Positions 23,471 through 33,549 of a DNA stretch of 64,000 nt are shown here, piece after piece. A program made the position numbers and the translations under genes. The stretch lies in the NCBI GenBank assembly GCA_024704765.1, contig JAKMXF010000012.1:42397-106396 (forward strand). Reading direction: 5' to 3'. The notes under the pieces are model-generated. The model ran no database searches, was not told where the DNA came from, and was given only the letters and a program-made list of their open reading frames with translations. Within the stretch, counting starts at the first letter, position 1; each line of letters opens with the position of its first letter. Source of the stretch: Oopsacas minuta. Lineage: Eukaryota; Porifera; Hexactinellida; Lyssacinosida; Leucopsacidae.

Positions 23471-24388
23471 ATGGGTCAAGAATTTACTAAGACTGATACT
23501 ACTGTATTAAGAAAACGATCTTCCCAATCAGAATGCTCAGATTTGGAGGAAAATAGGCTTAAATACAGTCACGGGATATTAGATTACAAATATAAATTCA
23601 GCCACCCACTTATGGAGACGAGATCATATTCAAATCACCCAATACCTGACCGGAAATTCAGCCATCCAATTTTCTTAGACCATACACATGCTTCTAGCCA
23701 ATCAAACCAGTCACTGTTAGATAGTAGGCCTTCTTCTAGTCAATCAAATCACGGCTTTCTAGACATGTTCCCTTCATTATCGAATCCCCGCCTAAGATTA
23801 GTTTCCAGTCAGCCAGACTTGCATTTGATTGATCCACCTCGTAAACAGAGAATTTTAATGCTAGGACTAGACGGTGCAGGAAAGAGCACTCTCTTCCAAA
23901 GGATCAGAGAGACGAAGAAAGGAATACACACGAAGGTCCCCAATGAGCCGACTATAGCTTATAACGTGACGTCATTAGATTTCGACGGGCGCCCCTGCAC
24001 CCTCTGGGATGTTTCGGGTAGTCCTCTCACACGAGACCTTTGGAAGCATTATCTAAGTGGCACGGATTGTTTAGTGTGGGTGGTGGACAGTTCTAGATTG
24101 TGTCGTATCCAAGAGTCACGTGATCTCCTCCATAAAATAGTGTCAAATCAGACAATGAGGAGCGTGCCACTTGTGGTAGTGGCAAACAAACAAGACTTGC
24201 CGACAGCTCGTACCCTTTTAGAGCTCGAAGAAATGCTGCAACTTGATGAGATCAGAGAGCAAGGACACTTTGTTAAAGTTATCACCACTAGTGCCACAAC
24301 TGGCAAAGACACACGAAAAGTTTTAAAGAAATGCAAAAAAGTTCTTAGCAAATCAAAAAGTTCGAATTTCAATTCGGACATAAATTAA
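23471..24388 (+). CDS. Arf-like GTPase with long N-terminal extension, paralogue B
   Basis: Intronless, 305 aa. It starts MGQEFTKTD, a likely N-myristoylation signal. Residues 10-108 differ almost completely from paralogue A and contain three Y/KFSHP-like repeats plus a Ser/Gln/Asn-rich tract. From RLVSSQPDLHLI onward the protein is almost identical to paralogue A: P-loop GLDGAGKS 132-139, WDVSGSP, NKQD, TSATTGK. The same Gln-to-Ser change is present at the catalytic position. The DNA of the G domain differs from paralogue A at very few sites, including silent ones, which points to gene conversion across the inverted pair rather than protein constraint alone. Orientation is opposite to paralogue A, with the RING gene between them. 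Confidence 0.88.
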   Translation: MGQEFTKTDTTVLRKRSSQSECSDLEENRLKYSHGILDYKYKFSHPLMETRSYSNHPIPDRKFSHPIFLDHTHASSQSNQSLLDSRPSSSQSNHGFLDMFPSLSNPRLRLVSSQPDLHLIDPPRKQRILMLGLDGAGKSTLFQRIRETKKGIHTKVPNEPTIAYNVTSLDFDGRPCTLWDVSGSPLTRDLWKHYLSGTDCLVWVVDSSRLCRIQESRDLLHKIVSNQTMRSVPLVVVANKQDLPTARTLLELEEMLQLDEIREQGHFVKVITTSATTGKDTRKVLKKCKKVLSKSKSSNFNSDIN

Positions 24389-26394
24389 AACATTTGAAAT
24401 ATCACCGCTCAACCTATCGTCACTATATATTTTGCTTACATATTTGTTGTATACTATAGTTGCTATGCTATGCTATGCGCTGTCTGCTATTTAAAATGAT
24501 CAAAAATGGAATAAAATGTATTAATTAAAAACCAAGCTAAAATTACAAATATAATTGGAACTATATATCTACGTAGTTCAATATTGTTCACGTAGAATAT
24601 TTAATTAATTACTGACTACGTCTGTTAGCTTACTTTAGTGACGAACATATATTTGGTGAAATTACAACTAAAAATGTGTACACAAATTCGACAATAAAAT
24701 ATTATGTGATCCATTGTCCAGCCCGCAAATAGTGACCTTGGATAGTATGGTAGTGAGCATGTAACCATGGTTACGGTTACACCTATGCGCCACCGAAGTT
24801 ATACAAAATATTATACGCGTGGATGAATTATTTCAGCTCCTGCAAGCAATGCCTTAATATGGTATTCACATTTTTACGCGCCTAGATTCCGCGCTTATTC
24901 CCTCCGCTTTTTAACTATTCGATTTTCTTTTACATATCACGATGAATCATGTTCTTTTCAAGGCTAGGATAACAATCAGATTCACGCAATATATTAATTC
25001 ACTTTACATCACAAATATTAGATAGATAAGCAGAGTTCCATATCTAATTGCAATGATAACATGCAAAAATCAGATATTTGCAATTTCCTTTTCACATGAC
25101 ACTATTTCTGGCTAATCCACCTGTGTGATTAATCATATTATGGAAGTTTGTATTTACATAATAAATGATTGAATATTGAATAATTTAATCTTTGTGACGA
25201 ATGATTCGTTCCAGAACTATAGTGGATACAAACGATTACCCCACGAGGAAATTGCGGGGAAATGACAAATGAAATATCGATCTACAATAGGCTTAATTAA
25301 TCACTCAAAGAAAGAATGTCATTTGTTATCGAATTTGTTTTCTAGAAACAGTAAGAATTCCTGGAACATGTCTGCTATGAATCATAAAATTAATGAGAAT
25401 TTATTCTTGAAGAAGTTGAAATGAAAAGACTTCAAAGAAAAGTGAAAAGACAAAAATCACTTTTATGAATATATTAATTTTATCTAAGTTATAATGACAA
25501 GACAATGCCCCCTTCAGGCTAATCTCTGGGTGAAATCCAACTCTTTAGAATATGTAGTCTGAAACTTGGAGGTTTGACTGTAATTCAATTAGAGAAAGAG
25601 TCAGATGTGTGTCGGATTTGGTAATTGTTAGAATATATGTATTATTCAATGAGTTTTTATTCGTAGCTAATTATGGCGCTACAAATAAGAACTCTAATTA
25701 AACTATACATAAATCATTTGTATTACAAGAAAATACTGTTTGATTGAAATCATTATTGAAACTTGACAACACATGAGTAACAATGAATTTTAATTTGAGT
25801 TTTATATAATTCTATTATTTTGAGCTAATTTTAGTAATTTCAAAGAGAAACTTATTGATTACACGTTTAAACTTTAATCAAAGAGCAAATCAGGGAAATG
25901 GCGCCTAATTACGTTTCCGTTTGCCCAATCAGATCAGAGAGATCACTGTCTGATGGAATTCAGTGTGAGACTAATTATAGACGGAACGTTTGAAGTGTTA
26001 ATTGATAGAAAGACACAATTTATGCCACTTCAGAAAATCATATAAAACTGACACGTTCACAAACATGTCTATAATTGGTTATGAATAATTAAATTTTCAA
26101 AGTACAGCATTTGATTGGCTCCTGTCGAACGAAAATATTTTGTTTTGCACGTAGTGGGTGTTTATAATGTGGCTTCGCATTGAGTGTTATTGTAAGCTAC
26201 AGTTTATGGCTGTGCTCAAAATAGTGACAGACTTGGAAAGGAGATTTTCATTTCTATCAGGTCACGTGTGTTCAAATTGTAATTGGATTCTATGGGAAAG
26301 TTCAGCTATGAAAATAGTGTCGTAATTATGTGGCAGAAATATATATCGTAAGAGTTTTAATCGTTGCAACTTTAAAATACACAAAAATATAAAT
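24389..26394. other. AT-rich intergenic region
   Basis: No credible gene. The right portion (about 25890-26390) is the left arm of a large imperfect inverted repeat around the next Arf-like gene. Confidence 0.55.
25890..26390 (+). repeat. Left arm of a ~0.5-kb inverted repeat
   Basis: Blocks such as TTTGATTGGCTCCTGTCGAA, AAGCTACAGTTTATGGCTGT and AATTATGTGGCAGAAATATA recur as their complements in the same order at 27335-27830. The arms flank the Arf-like gene at 26395-26964. Confidence 0.85.
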
Positions 26395-26964
26395 TCACTC
26401 TTGTGATAAATCACATTTTCTTTTTTGTCTAATCATCTTATGTATATGTTTTAAACCTTGCTTCACACCTTTTCCAGTCACAGCTGACGTTCCTTGTACA
26501 AGAATTGAATTCCCTTCGATGCCATTCAAATCTAACTTTCTCTTAACATCAGTAGGCTTAAGAGATGTTTTCAAATCTTGTTTGTTAGCAATCACTAATA
26601 CAGGCACCCCGCGCATTTCCTGGTGCGACAAAATCCGTTTTATCTCCTCGCCGGCGTCCGCGAAACGATCAGAATCTGTCGAATCGACAACGTAAATCAG
26701 AGCATCCGTTCCTTGGTAATAATGTTTCCAGAGAGTCCGAATTTGACGTTTCCCGCCCACGTCCCATAGCCTACACGAAAGTTTCCTGAATCTAATCGGT
26801 TGAACGTTATATCCAACAGTAGGCCCTTCTGAAATGAAATCTGATTGACTCGAATTTATTCTGTTGAAAAGTGTCGTTTTCCCTGTGTTGTCTAAACCCA
26901 GCATAAGAATATGAGGACGCTTCTCATTTGGTAATGGTTTGTCTTTGCTAATAATAAATCCCAT
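26395..26964 (-). CDS. Arf-like GTPase, paralogue C (no N-terminal extension)
   Basis: Intronless, 189 aa, the normal Arf/Arl length. It starts MGFIISKDK with Gly2 suited to myristoylation. P-loop GLDNTGKT 23-30, PTVGYNV switch I, WDVGGK 67-72, NKQD 127-130 and TSAVTGKG near 159. The catalytic Gln of WDVGGQ is Lys72, so intrinsic and GAP-stimulated hydrolysis would be impaired if the alignment holds. Otherwise it is close to Arl/Arf1-type proteins (RTLWKHYYQGTDALIYVVDSTD). A TATAAATA box lies at 27013-27020, 49 bp before the ATG. It is flanked by arms of a large inverted repeat. I cannot assign it to a named Arl. Confidence 0.88.
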   Translation of the reverse strand: MGFIISKDKPLPNEKRPHILMLGLDNTGKTTLFNRINSSQSDFISEGPTVGYNVQPIRFRKLSCRLWDVGGKRQIRTLWKHYYQGTDALIYVVDSTDSDRFADAGEEIKRILSHQEMRGVPVLVIANKQDLKTSLKPTDVKRKLDLNGIEGNSILVQGTSAVTGKGVKQGLKHIHKMIRQKRKCDLSQE

Positions 26965-27334
26965 TTTCGTGATCCTTGGATAAATTTGATTATTCTGTCT
27001 GTTATATACGAGTATTTATATGTGAGTAGAGCTCAGTGGCTGTCTATGGTAAAACTCTTATACTATGTTATCCAACTCACCACCAATTGCCGAGTATTGA
27101 CGGCAAATTGACGAATTCTTTGAACTATATTTGAAAGGGTAATAGACAATTTCCTTTCATTCCAACCTGTGGGTAAACCATCAGTTGCAAAATAAATTAG
27201 AAAGTGATAAATATTGAAAACAATAATTTCAAAAAACACACTCTAAGCATTTCATGAAACAGCTGGGTAAGAAATCGATATTTGGAAAGAGTACAACTAG
27301 AAAAGTACTTAATTGGATTCATCACCAGAGAAAA

Positions 27335-27830
27335 TTTATATTTTAAAGTTGCAACGATTAAAACTCTTACGATATATATTTCTGCCACATAATTACGACA
27401 CTATTTTCATACCTGAACTTTCCCATAGAATCCAATTACTAATTGACATACGTGACCTAATAGAAATGACAATCTCCTTTCCAAGTCTGTCGCTATTTTG
27501 AACACAGCCATAAACTGTAGCTTACAATAACACTCAATGAAAAGCCACATTTTAAACATATCCAGCACGTGCCAAAACAACATATTTTCGTTTGACAGGA
27601 GCCAATCAAATGCTGTACTTTGTACGCTTAATTATTGATACAGAAATCCCTTTGATTGTGTCCGACTTATGGCAAACAAAGTGGGATACAATTATCGTGT
27701 CCTTTCTAATTAGCAACTTTATTCATTCGCCATATAATTAGACTCACAATGAAATGCATCAGGCGGTAATCTCCCTGATCTGATTGGTCAGACAGTGATA
27801 AAATTAGGCGCCAATTTTTAACTCTGGAGT
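27335..27830 (-). repeat. Right arm of the ~0.5-kb inverted repeat
   Basis: Complement of 25890-26390 with indels and substitutions. Shares the CACTGTCTGA-type block near its outer end and the TTGCAACGATTAAAACTCTT block at its inner end. The loop between the arms is about 0.95 kb and contains the Arf-like gene C. Confidence 0.85.
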
Positions 27831-29865
27831 ATAAAGCTTGTTCCAAATTCAAAATGATTTAAACATTTTAATCAATTATTGAATTAATTAACGCTTATTT
27901 ATTTATTTATTTATTCCTGAAATTTCTAAGCGAACATCTTTGAACAAATCTCTCCAATTTGCCCAATTTGTTTATGATAGTAATTTTCGCATAAATAATT
28001 AGAAATACTCTTCCACTCCAAATCCTAGAAAAACGAACTTACAATTTCACAAAACATGAATACCTTATGACCGTCTGGTTGTTAGGAAGTTTAAATAATT
28101 CCTATTGGATCAAAAATAAATTTTCTACCTGGAATGAGTTAATGTCACAAATCCTTCCTAGATTTCACAAACAGTTCTAATTTGAAGTTATTCGCCTACA
28201 TCCTCAACATTCCAGAAATTATACTTCACATGGTTAAAGCGTAGGAATGATTTAGAAATGATTGCTTATAAAATGTGGCAATTGTGAATTATTAATTTCC
28301 CAAATTTATGCACAATTATAATTGTGTAATTGCAAGGACAATTTACATATTTTGTGAAACTATAATCCTGCTAAAAGTACTCAAAATATTAGATTCATCT
28401 TCTCTTATATAAAATATGTTATCACATACATAGAGAAAATTCAGCCAATAAGATGCCAGCCTTTTCCCGCGAAAAAGATAGGCATTCACAAAAGGTATAA
28501 ATATTCTCTGAATTCAGTTTACACTAAAATTGTGTTTTGAATTGATTACTAATATTTGTTTTGATTTATTTTATATTATGTAATATTTATCCACAGTTCA
28601 GATTACATACACGCATGTAAGTAAGTTCAATTCGAACGTCAGTTTCCTTTATTGTAACCTATAACATGATATTTGACTATATATGGCCATTTTTGGTTGA
28701 TTCGTTAATAAGCAAATTTACCTACTAAACTAATGCGTAACTTTAATAAGGGAAATTATTGAAATTCCTTTCAGGGTATATTTCTTGTAATATCTGTATT
28801 ATACATAATCAAATTGAGGTTATAGTTCGTAGTCCATATGCACTTAAGGTGTTCTGTAAGTAACAGCCCCCAAAGTTCTATATTATTTGCATTATATTAA
28901 TTATAGGAAGTCAATCTGACCAATTAATATCTGCTTGCTAAGACCTTGGGAACGGCAATCAAGCAGAATTCACAGCTAATTACTGCAAAATAGCATAGAC
29001 AGAGCAACAGAACTACGTACTCTTTGATCTGGTATTGTAAGGCATTGTTCCAAACATATGCCTTGCACAATATATAGTTCTTGCATACAGTATATAGCAA
29101 GGGCAATACATGACCATAATGCATATGGTGAATGAAGAGTAGGGAACAGATGGAACCAGTTTACATAATATAGTTCACAACTCATTTATTTAGGAATTTT
29201 AAACTGAAGTTATGTGACCTCAACAATTTAGTTGTATCAGAACTGTAAGATTTATTAGATAAGGACATTCCAATTGTCCTGAGTGGGAACTTGTTGATAT
29301 CAATTAAAATACAGCTCTTGCATACTTTTACTACCAGATTGTGGAAGGTTGTATTGAGTTCGATCTAGTGGATAGGGATCAGCATATAACATATGCCTAC
29401 TGGAATGCGGGTAATTCCACATTTTCCGCGTATTGACCACCATTTACATATTCTGAAAATGCGGGACTTTCTAGTGCCTACATTCCATTATCAATTACGT
29501 TGTCAGGCAATACTGAATAATAAGAAGCCATCATACTGTTATCAAATGAACCATGGATAACCATTCTAATTAAAATCTCATAGAACATGTATTGTTGTTA
29601 TAGGAAGCTTATTGATCCTAAATACATGATACATTCTAGTTGTATGTTTGGGGCATTCATTACCATATGAGGACCTCAAAATTTGTTCACAGTATGGCCA
29701 CGGGTATTAACCCTCCTGTCCCCCTCCTTGGAGCCTACACTGCTTCATAGGATTAGAGACAATCACCAGATGGTGCTGCATATATATAAATTAATACTTT
29801 TATGTAAAACTAAAATGACACTAATTGTAACACTAATTGTTTTAATATGAGAAATAAACAACAAA
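27831..29865. other. AT-rich intergenic region
   Basis: No supportable gene; short open frames near 28924-29185 lack codon structure or motifs. No family-1 MITE seen. Confidence 0.5.
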
Positions 29866-31026
29866 TTAATAAATATTTATTACACCATCATAACTAGCAC
29901 AAATAATATCGAAGTTATTATCAACAATTATTCCTGTAGGTTCATTACATGAAATTTTGTGTATCAGCTGTCCATCTTTAGTAAATATATTAATTGAATA
30001 TCCCCAATTATCGCTAATTATAATATTATTATACAAATCAAAACACATAAAAATAAGTCCTTCTCCATTTTCTAATTTTATGAAACTTTTCAATAAATCA
30101 CCTGATTTAGAGAATATGTGTATATTATTAATCTTATTTTTGTCTAACACAAATATATTATTATTATTTATTTTGACGTCACACGGATATATAAGTTTGT
30201 CTTTTCCTATTTCTCTAATATATTCTAAATCAGAGCTGAATACTGCAATTCTATTATTCTTATCTGCAACTAACACTTCTCCATTTGTGTCAGTTGTTAG
30301 ACCATGAGGGAAACTAACACCTTTCTTAACACTCTTAATTAATTTGTAATTTGTTTTAGAGAATTTAAATATAGCATTAAGTCCCCAATCACTTATAAAC
30401 ACCCATTCCTTATATAATGCTATACCGTCTGGATACTTTAGCTGCCCTTTACAAAATTCATGAATGAACTTACCCTCTGTAGAGAAGATCTGTATTCTAT
30501 TATTGTATGTATCTACTATATGGATCTTATCTCTATCTAGAGCTAGTCCACGAGGGTACTTCAGCTCTCCTTTCTTACTGCCATGTTTCCCTATCCTTCT
30601 GATTGGCTCAGTCTTGTTTTTGTAGGGTACAGCTATATCCTGAATAGACCTCAACTTCTCCAGCTGTTCTAGGAGGGAGTCTAGACCCTCAGTATTGAAG
30701 GAAGGGATTGGGATAGGTGTTTCTATTTTGTATTTCTTTTGTTTCTTTTTCCAATTCTTTATTTGATCTTCTTGGAGCTTTACTACTTCATTCTGTTGAA
30801 TGCTAGTTTCCATTAATTGTCTGATCATCTTCTCCAGGTCTGCTACTTGTTTCTTTCTCATATTCTCCTTTCTTAGATAGTCCTGCTTCATATCGAACAG
30901 CTGGACAAGCAGCTGATCTCTCCTCTCTGTCGCAATCCTAATAATCTTCTCGAAGGTGGAATGGATCTTCTGTTCCGTTAGTTCGAAATGGTTGGTAGAA
31001 ATTTCATCTGAGTATTTGGTGGCCAT
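29866..31026 (-). CDS. NHL-repeat protein, copy 3
   Basis: Intronless, 386 aa, with the coiled coil plus six-blade NHL plan of copies 1 and 2. It has a one-codon deletion in a blade loop (VADKNNR against VADLGNNR) and another near the C-terminus (ASYDGVINIY). A TATAAATA box lies at 31069-31076. The upstream flank matches copies 1 and 2 up to the assembly gap at 31183, while the DNA downstream of the stop is unrelated to theirs. This copy therefore arose from a duplication with its 3' boundary at the end of the gene. Loop residues again differ from both other copies. Confidence 0.9.
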   Translation of the reverse strand: MATKYSDEISTNHFELTEQKIHSTFEKIIRIATERRDQLLVQLFDMKQDYLRKENMRKKQVADLEKMIRQLMETSIQQNEVVKLQEDQIKNWKKKQKKYKIETPIPIPSFNTEGLDSLLEQLEKLRSIQDIAVPYKNKTEPIRRIGKHGSKKGELKYPRGLALDRDKIHIVDTYNNRIQIFSTEGKFIHEFCKGQLKYPDGIALYKEWVFISDWGLNAIFKFSKTNYKLIKSVKKGVSFPHGLTTDTNGEVLVADKNNRIAVFSSDLEYIREIGKDKLIYPCDVKINNNNIFVLDKNKINNIHIFSKSGDLLKSFIKLENGEGLIFMCFDLYNNIIISDNWGYSINIFTKDGQLIHKISCNEPTGIIVDNNFDIICASYDGVINIY

Positions 31027-31182
31027 TTGTTTGTTGTTCTGTTTATGATTATTCCCATTTACAGACTGTATTTATACAAATTCATACATTCATTATTCAG
31101 GTGTTAAGTGGTGAAATAGAAAGTTACAACTAATCACATTTCATTGAACTCTACCACGAGACTATTGTCTCACAGAATTACG

Positions 31183-32085
31183 NNNNNNNNNNNNNNNNNN
31201 NNNNNNNNNNNNNNNNNNNNNNNNNNNNNNNNNNNNNNNNNNNNNNNNNNNNNNNNNNNNNNNNNNNNNNNNNNNNNNNNNNNNNNNNNNNNNNNNNNNN
31301 NNNNNNNNNNNNNNNNNNNNNNNNNNNNNNNNNNNNNNNNNNNNNNNNNNNNNNNNNNNNNNNNNNNNNNNNNNNNNNNNNNNNNNNNNNNNNNNNNNNN
31401 NNNNNNNNNNNNNNNNNNNNNNNNNNNNNNNNNNNNNNNNNNNNNNNNNNNNNNNNNNNNNNNNNNNNNNNNNNNNNNNNNNNNNNNNNNNNNNNNNNNN
31501 NNNNNNNNNNNNNNNNNNNNNNNNNNNNNNNNNNNNNNNNNNNNNNNNNNNNNNNNNNNNNNNNNNNNNNNNNNNNNNNNNNNNNNNNNNNNNNNNNNNN
31601 NNNNNNNNNNNNNNNNNNNNNNNNNNNNNNNNNNNNNNNNNNNNNNNNNNNNNNNNNNNNNNNNNNNNNNNNNNNNNNNNNNNNNNNNNNNNNNNNNNNN
31701 NNNNNNNNNNNNNNNNNNNNNNNNNNNNNNNNNNNNNNNNNNNNNNNNNNNNNNNNNNNNNNNNNNNNNNNNNNNNNNNNNNNNNNNNNNNNNNNNNNNN
31801 NNNNNNNNNNNNNNNNNNNNNNNNNNNNNNNNNNNNNNNNNNNNNNNNNNNNNNNNNNNNNNNNNNNNNNNNNNNNNNNNNNNNNNNNNNNNNNNNNNNN
31901 NNNNNNNNNNNNNNNNNNNNNNNNNNNNNNNNNNNNNNNNNNNNNNNNNNNNNNNNNNNNNNNNNNNNNNNNNNNNNNNNNNNNNNNNNNNNNNNNNNNN
32001 NNNNNNNNNNNNNNNNNNNNNNNNNNNNNNNNNNNNNNNNNNNNNNNNNNNNNNNNNNNNNNNNNNNNNNNNNNNNNNNNNNNNN
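31183..32085. other. Assembly gap (903 N)
   Basis: Run of N. Its left edge falls within the duplicated NHL upstream flank, so the gap probably reflects repeat sequence that could not be resolved. Confidence 0.99.
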
Positions 32086-32185
32086 TAATTCTTCCCACAA
32101 TCTTCATAAACATAACAAAAGATCTAATTTATAGAATAGACAATATCCAATATGGAACTAACACTTCTCATGGTTCCATTACAAA

Positions 32186-33070
32186 CTAATGTGTAAATAA
32201 TTTCTCCCAAAGTATTGGGCGCCATCTTATAAATGTCAGATAATAGTTTCGTATAATTCCTTGATTGAAAGGACTCATCATGGGCGGGAATGATTGCAGG
32301 TAAGGTATCTTTGCATGTTTTACCATTTCATAAGAAGTTTGAGCGCTGATAATCATATAATTATGGAATAGCATAAGGGCTAGTCCTAGTGGAGCTGTTA
32401 TGGCTAAAATGAGACAACACAGGAGCAGGTACCTATGGAACCAGAACCAATTAGTTACGGTGTCATAGAAGCAGTAATAAGCTGAATATGTAAGTATGAA
32501 AATAGCAAAAGATTGAAAATGAATGAAAAGATGGAAAAATCGATAATTTCGTTCACCGACACAATTTCCAACCCATGGACAATGATGGTCATATCTGCGA
32601 ACACATTTTTCACAAGTTCTACAGTGTATAGCTCGAAGTGGTATGTTCCAGCCACACGGTTCACATTTCGCTCTCTCTGTCATATTCAGAGTTGATCTAC
32701 TCTTCAACTGGTTAAATGCCCTCTCACCTGATTCTATATCAATGTCACTATTTTTAGAAGTAGTATCAGCTTTATCTAACAACATCTCTTCCTTGGTTAC
32801 GTAACCGGGGTCCAGGAATGTGCATAATAAATAAAACACATGTGCAATAATCATGAGAATAACGTATGAGTGAAACAAGGCTGTCCCCCGTAAAAAAGAC
32901 AATCTCAAAGGTGACAACGGTTCGGTGAAACATATAAACGCACAGTATGCATTGAGTGATACATGTGTGATACGCATCATCCAGGCTAGAGTGTGTTTAG
33001 GTGTAGTTTTCATTATTTGCATTGGTATATAGCAAGCAGTGTTTATACATCCTGTAAGCACTCTCTGCAT
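32186..33070 (-). CDS. ZDHHC12: DHHC palmitoyltransferase, ZDHHC12-like
   Basis: Intronless, 294 aa. Two N-terminal hydrophobic segments (about residues 32-50 and 66-86) lead to a cytosolic DPGY motif (87-90). The zinc-binding CRD follows: [36 protein letters not shown], with DHHC at 161-164. Two more hydrophobic segments (about 184-205 and 217-240), a TSYE motif in the place of TTxE, and a C-terminus [18 protein letters not shown] that matches the ZDHHC12 C-terminal NPFDRG-RN pattern complete it. The Cys of DHHC forms the acyl-enzyme intermediate for protein S-palmitoylation, in the ER or Golgi for this subfamily. It is divergent from DNAAF4, with about 480 bp between the start codons. Confidence 0.87.
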   Translation of the reverse strand: MQRVLTGCINTACYIPMQIMKTTPKHTLAWMMRITHVSLNAYCAFICFTEPLSPLRLSFLRGTALFHSYVILMIIAHVFYLLCTFLDPGYVTKEEMLLDKADTTSKNSDIDIESGERAFNQLKSRSTLNMTERAKCEPCGWNIPLRAIHCRTCEKCVRRYDHHCPWVGNCVGERNYRFFHLFIHFQSFAIFILTYSAYYCFYDTVTNWFWFHRYLLLCCLILAITAPLGLALMLFHNYMIISAQTSYEMVKHAKIPYLQSFPPMMSPFNQGIIRNYYLTFIRWRPILWEKLFTH

Positions 33071-33549
33071 TTTCTAATTGTATTGCTATTATGGAATAAA
33101 AGTGTTAAATAGAGGAATAGGTATCAACGGGCCTCTTGAAAGGTGTCGAATTAACGAGCATGCATGCTGTATGAGACTATTTATTAAATTATAAGAAATA
33201 AATGAGCCAACATTTTGCCATGATTTCAAGGTGTTAATTAATTGACACATAGTCTAAAGCTAAAAGTGTGCCCTTTAAGTTAGATGGTTTGAGAAGCCAG
33301 AATTGTGGCATAAAAGTTTTAGCCGACCCTTTCTAGCTAGCCTAGATCATCAGGAGTGTGTGAGTGACATCACTTGATTTAGGGGTATAAATATACGAAC
33401 TAACAATTGGTTAGAAACTATTTCGAATAATAGAGCAGTTTTGATTTCTTATAGGTATTCCAATTACAAATGCAATACCAAACCAATGAATAACAAAAAC
33501 AAATTTAAAACATAGGAATGTGATAATTACCGAATTATACTCGATTAGA

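Noticed and set aside
28924-29185. Overlapping Cys/Leu-rich minus-strand open frames
   Set aside because: Two overlapping frames of the same stretch with no family pattern; likely chance.
31144-32113. Long open frames across the N-run
   Set aside because: They consist of unknown bases only.
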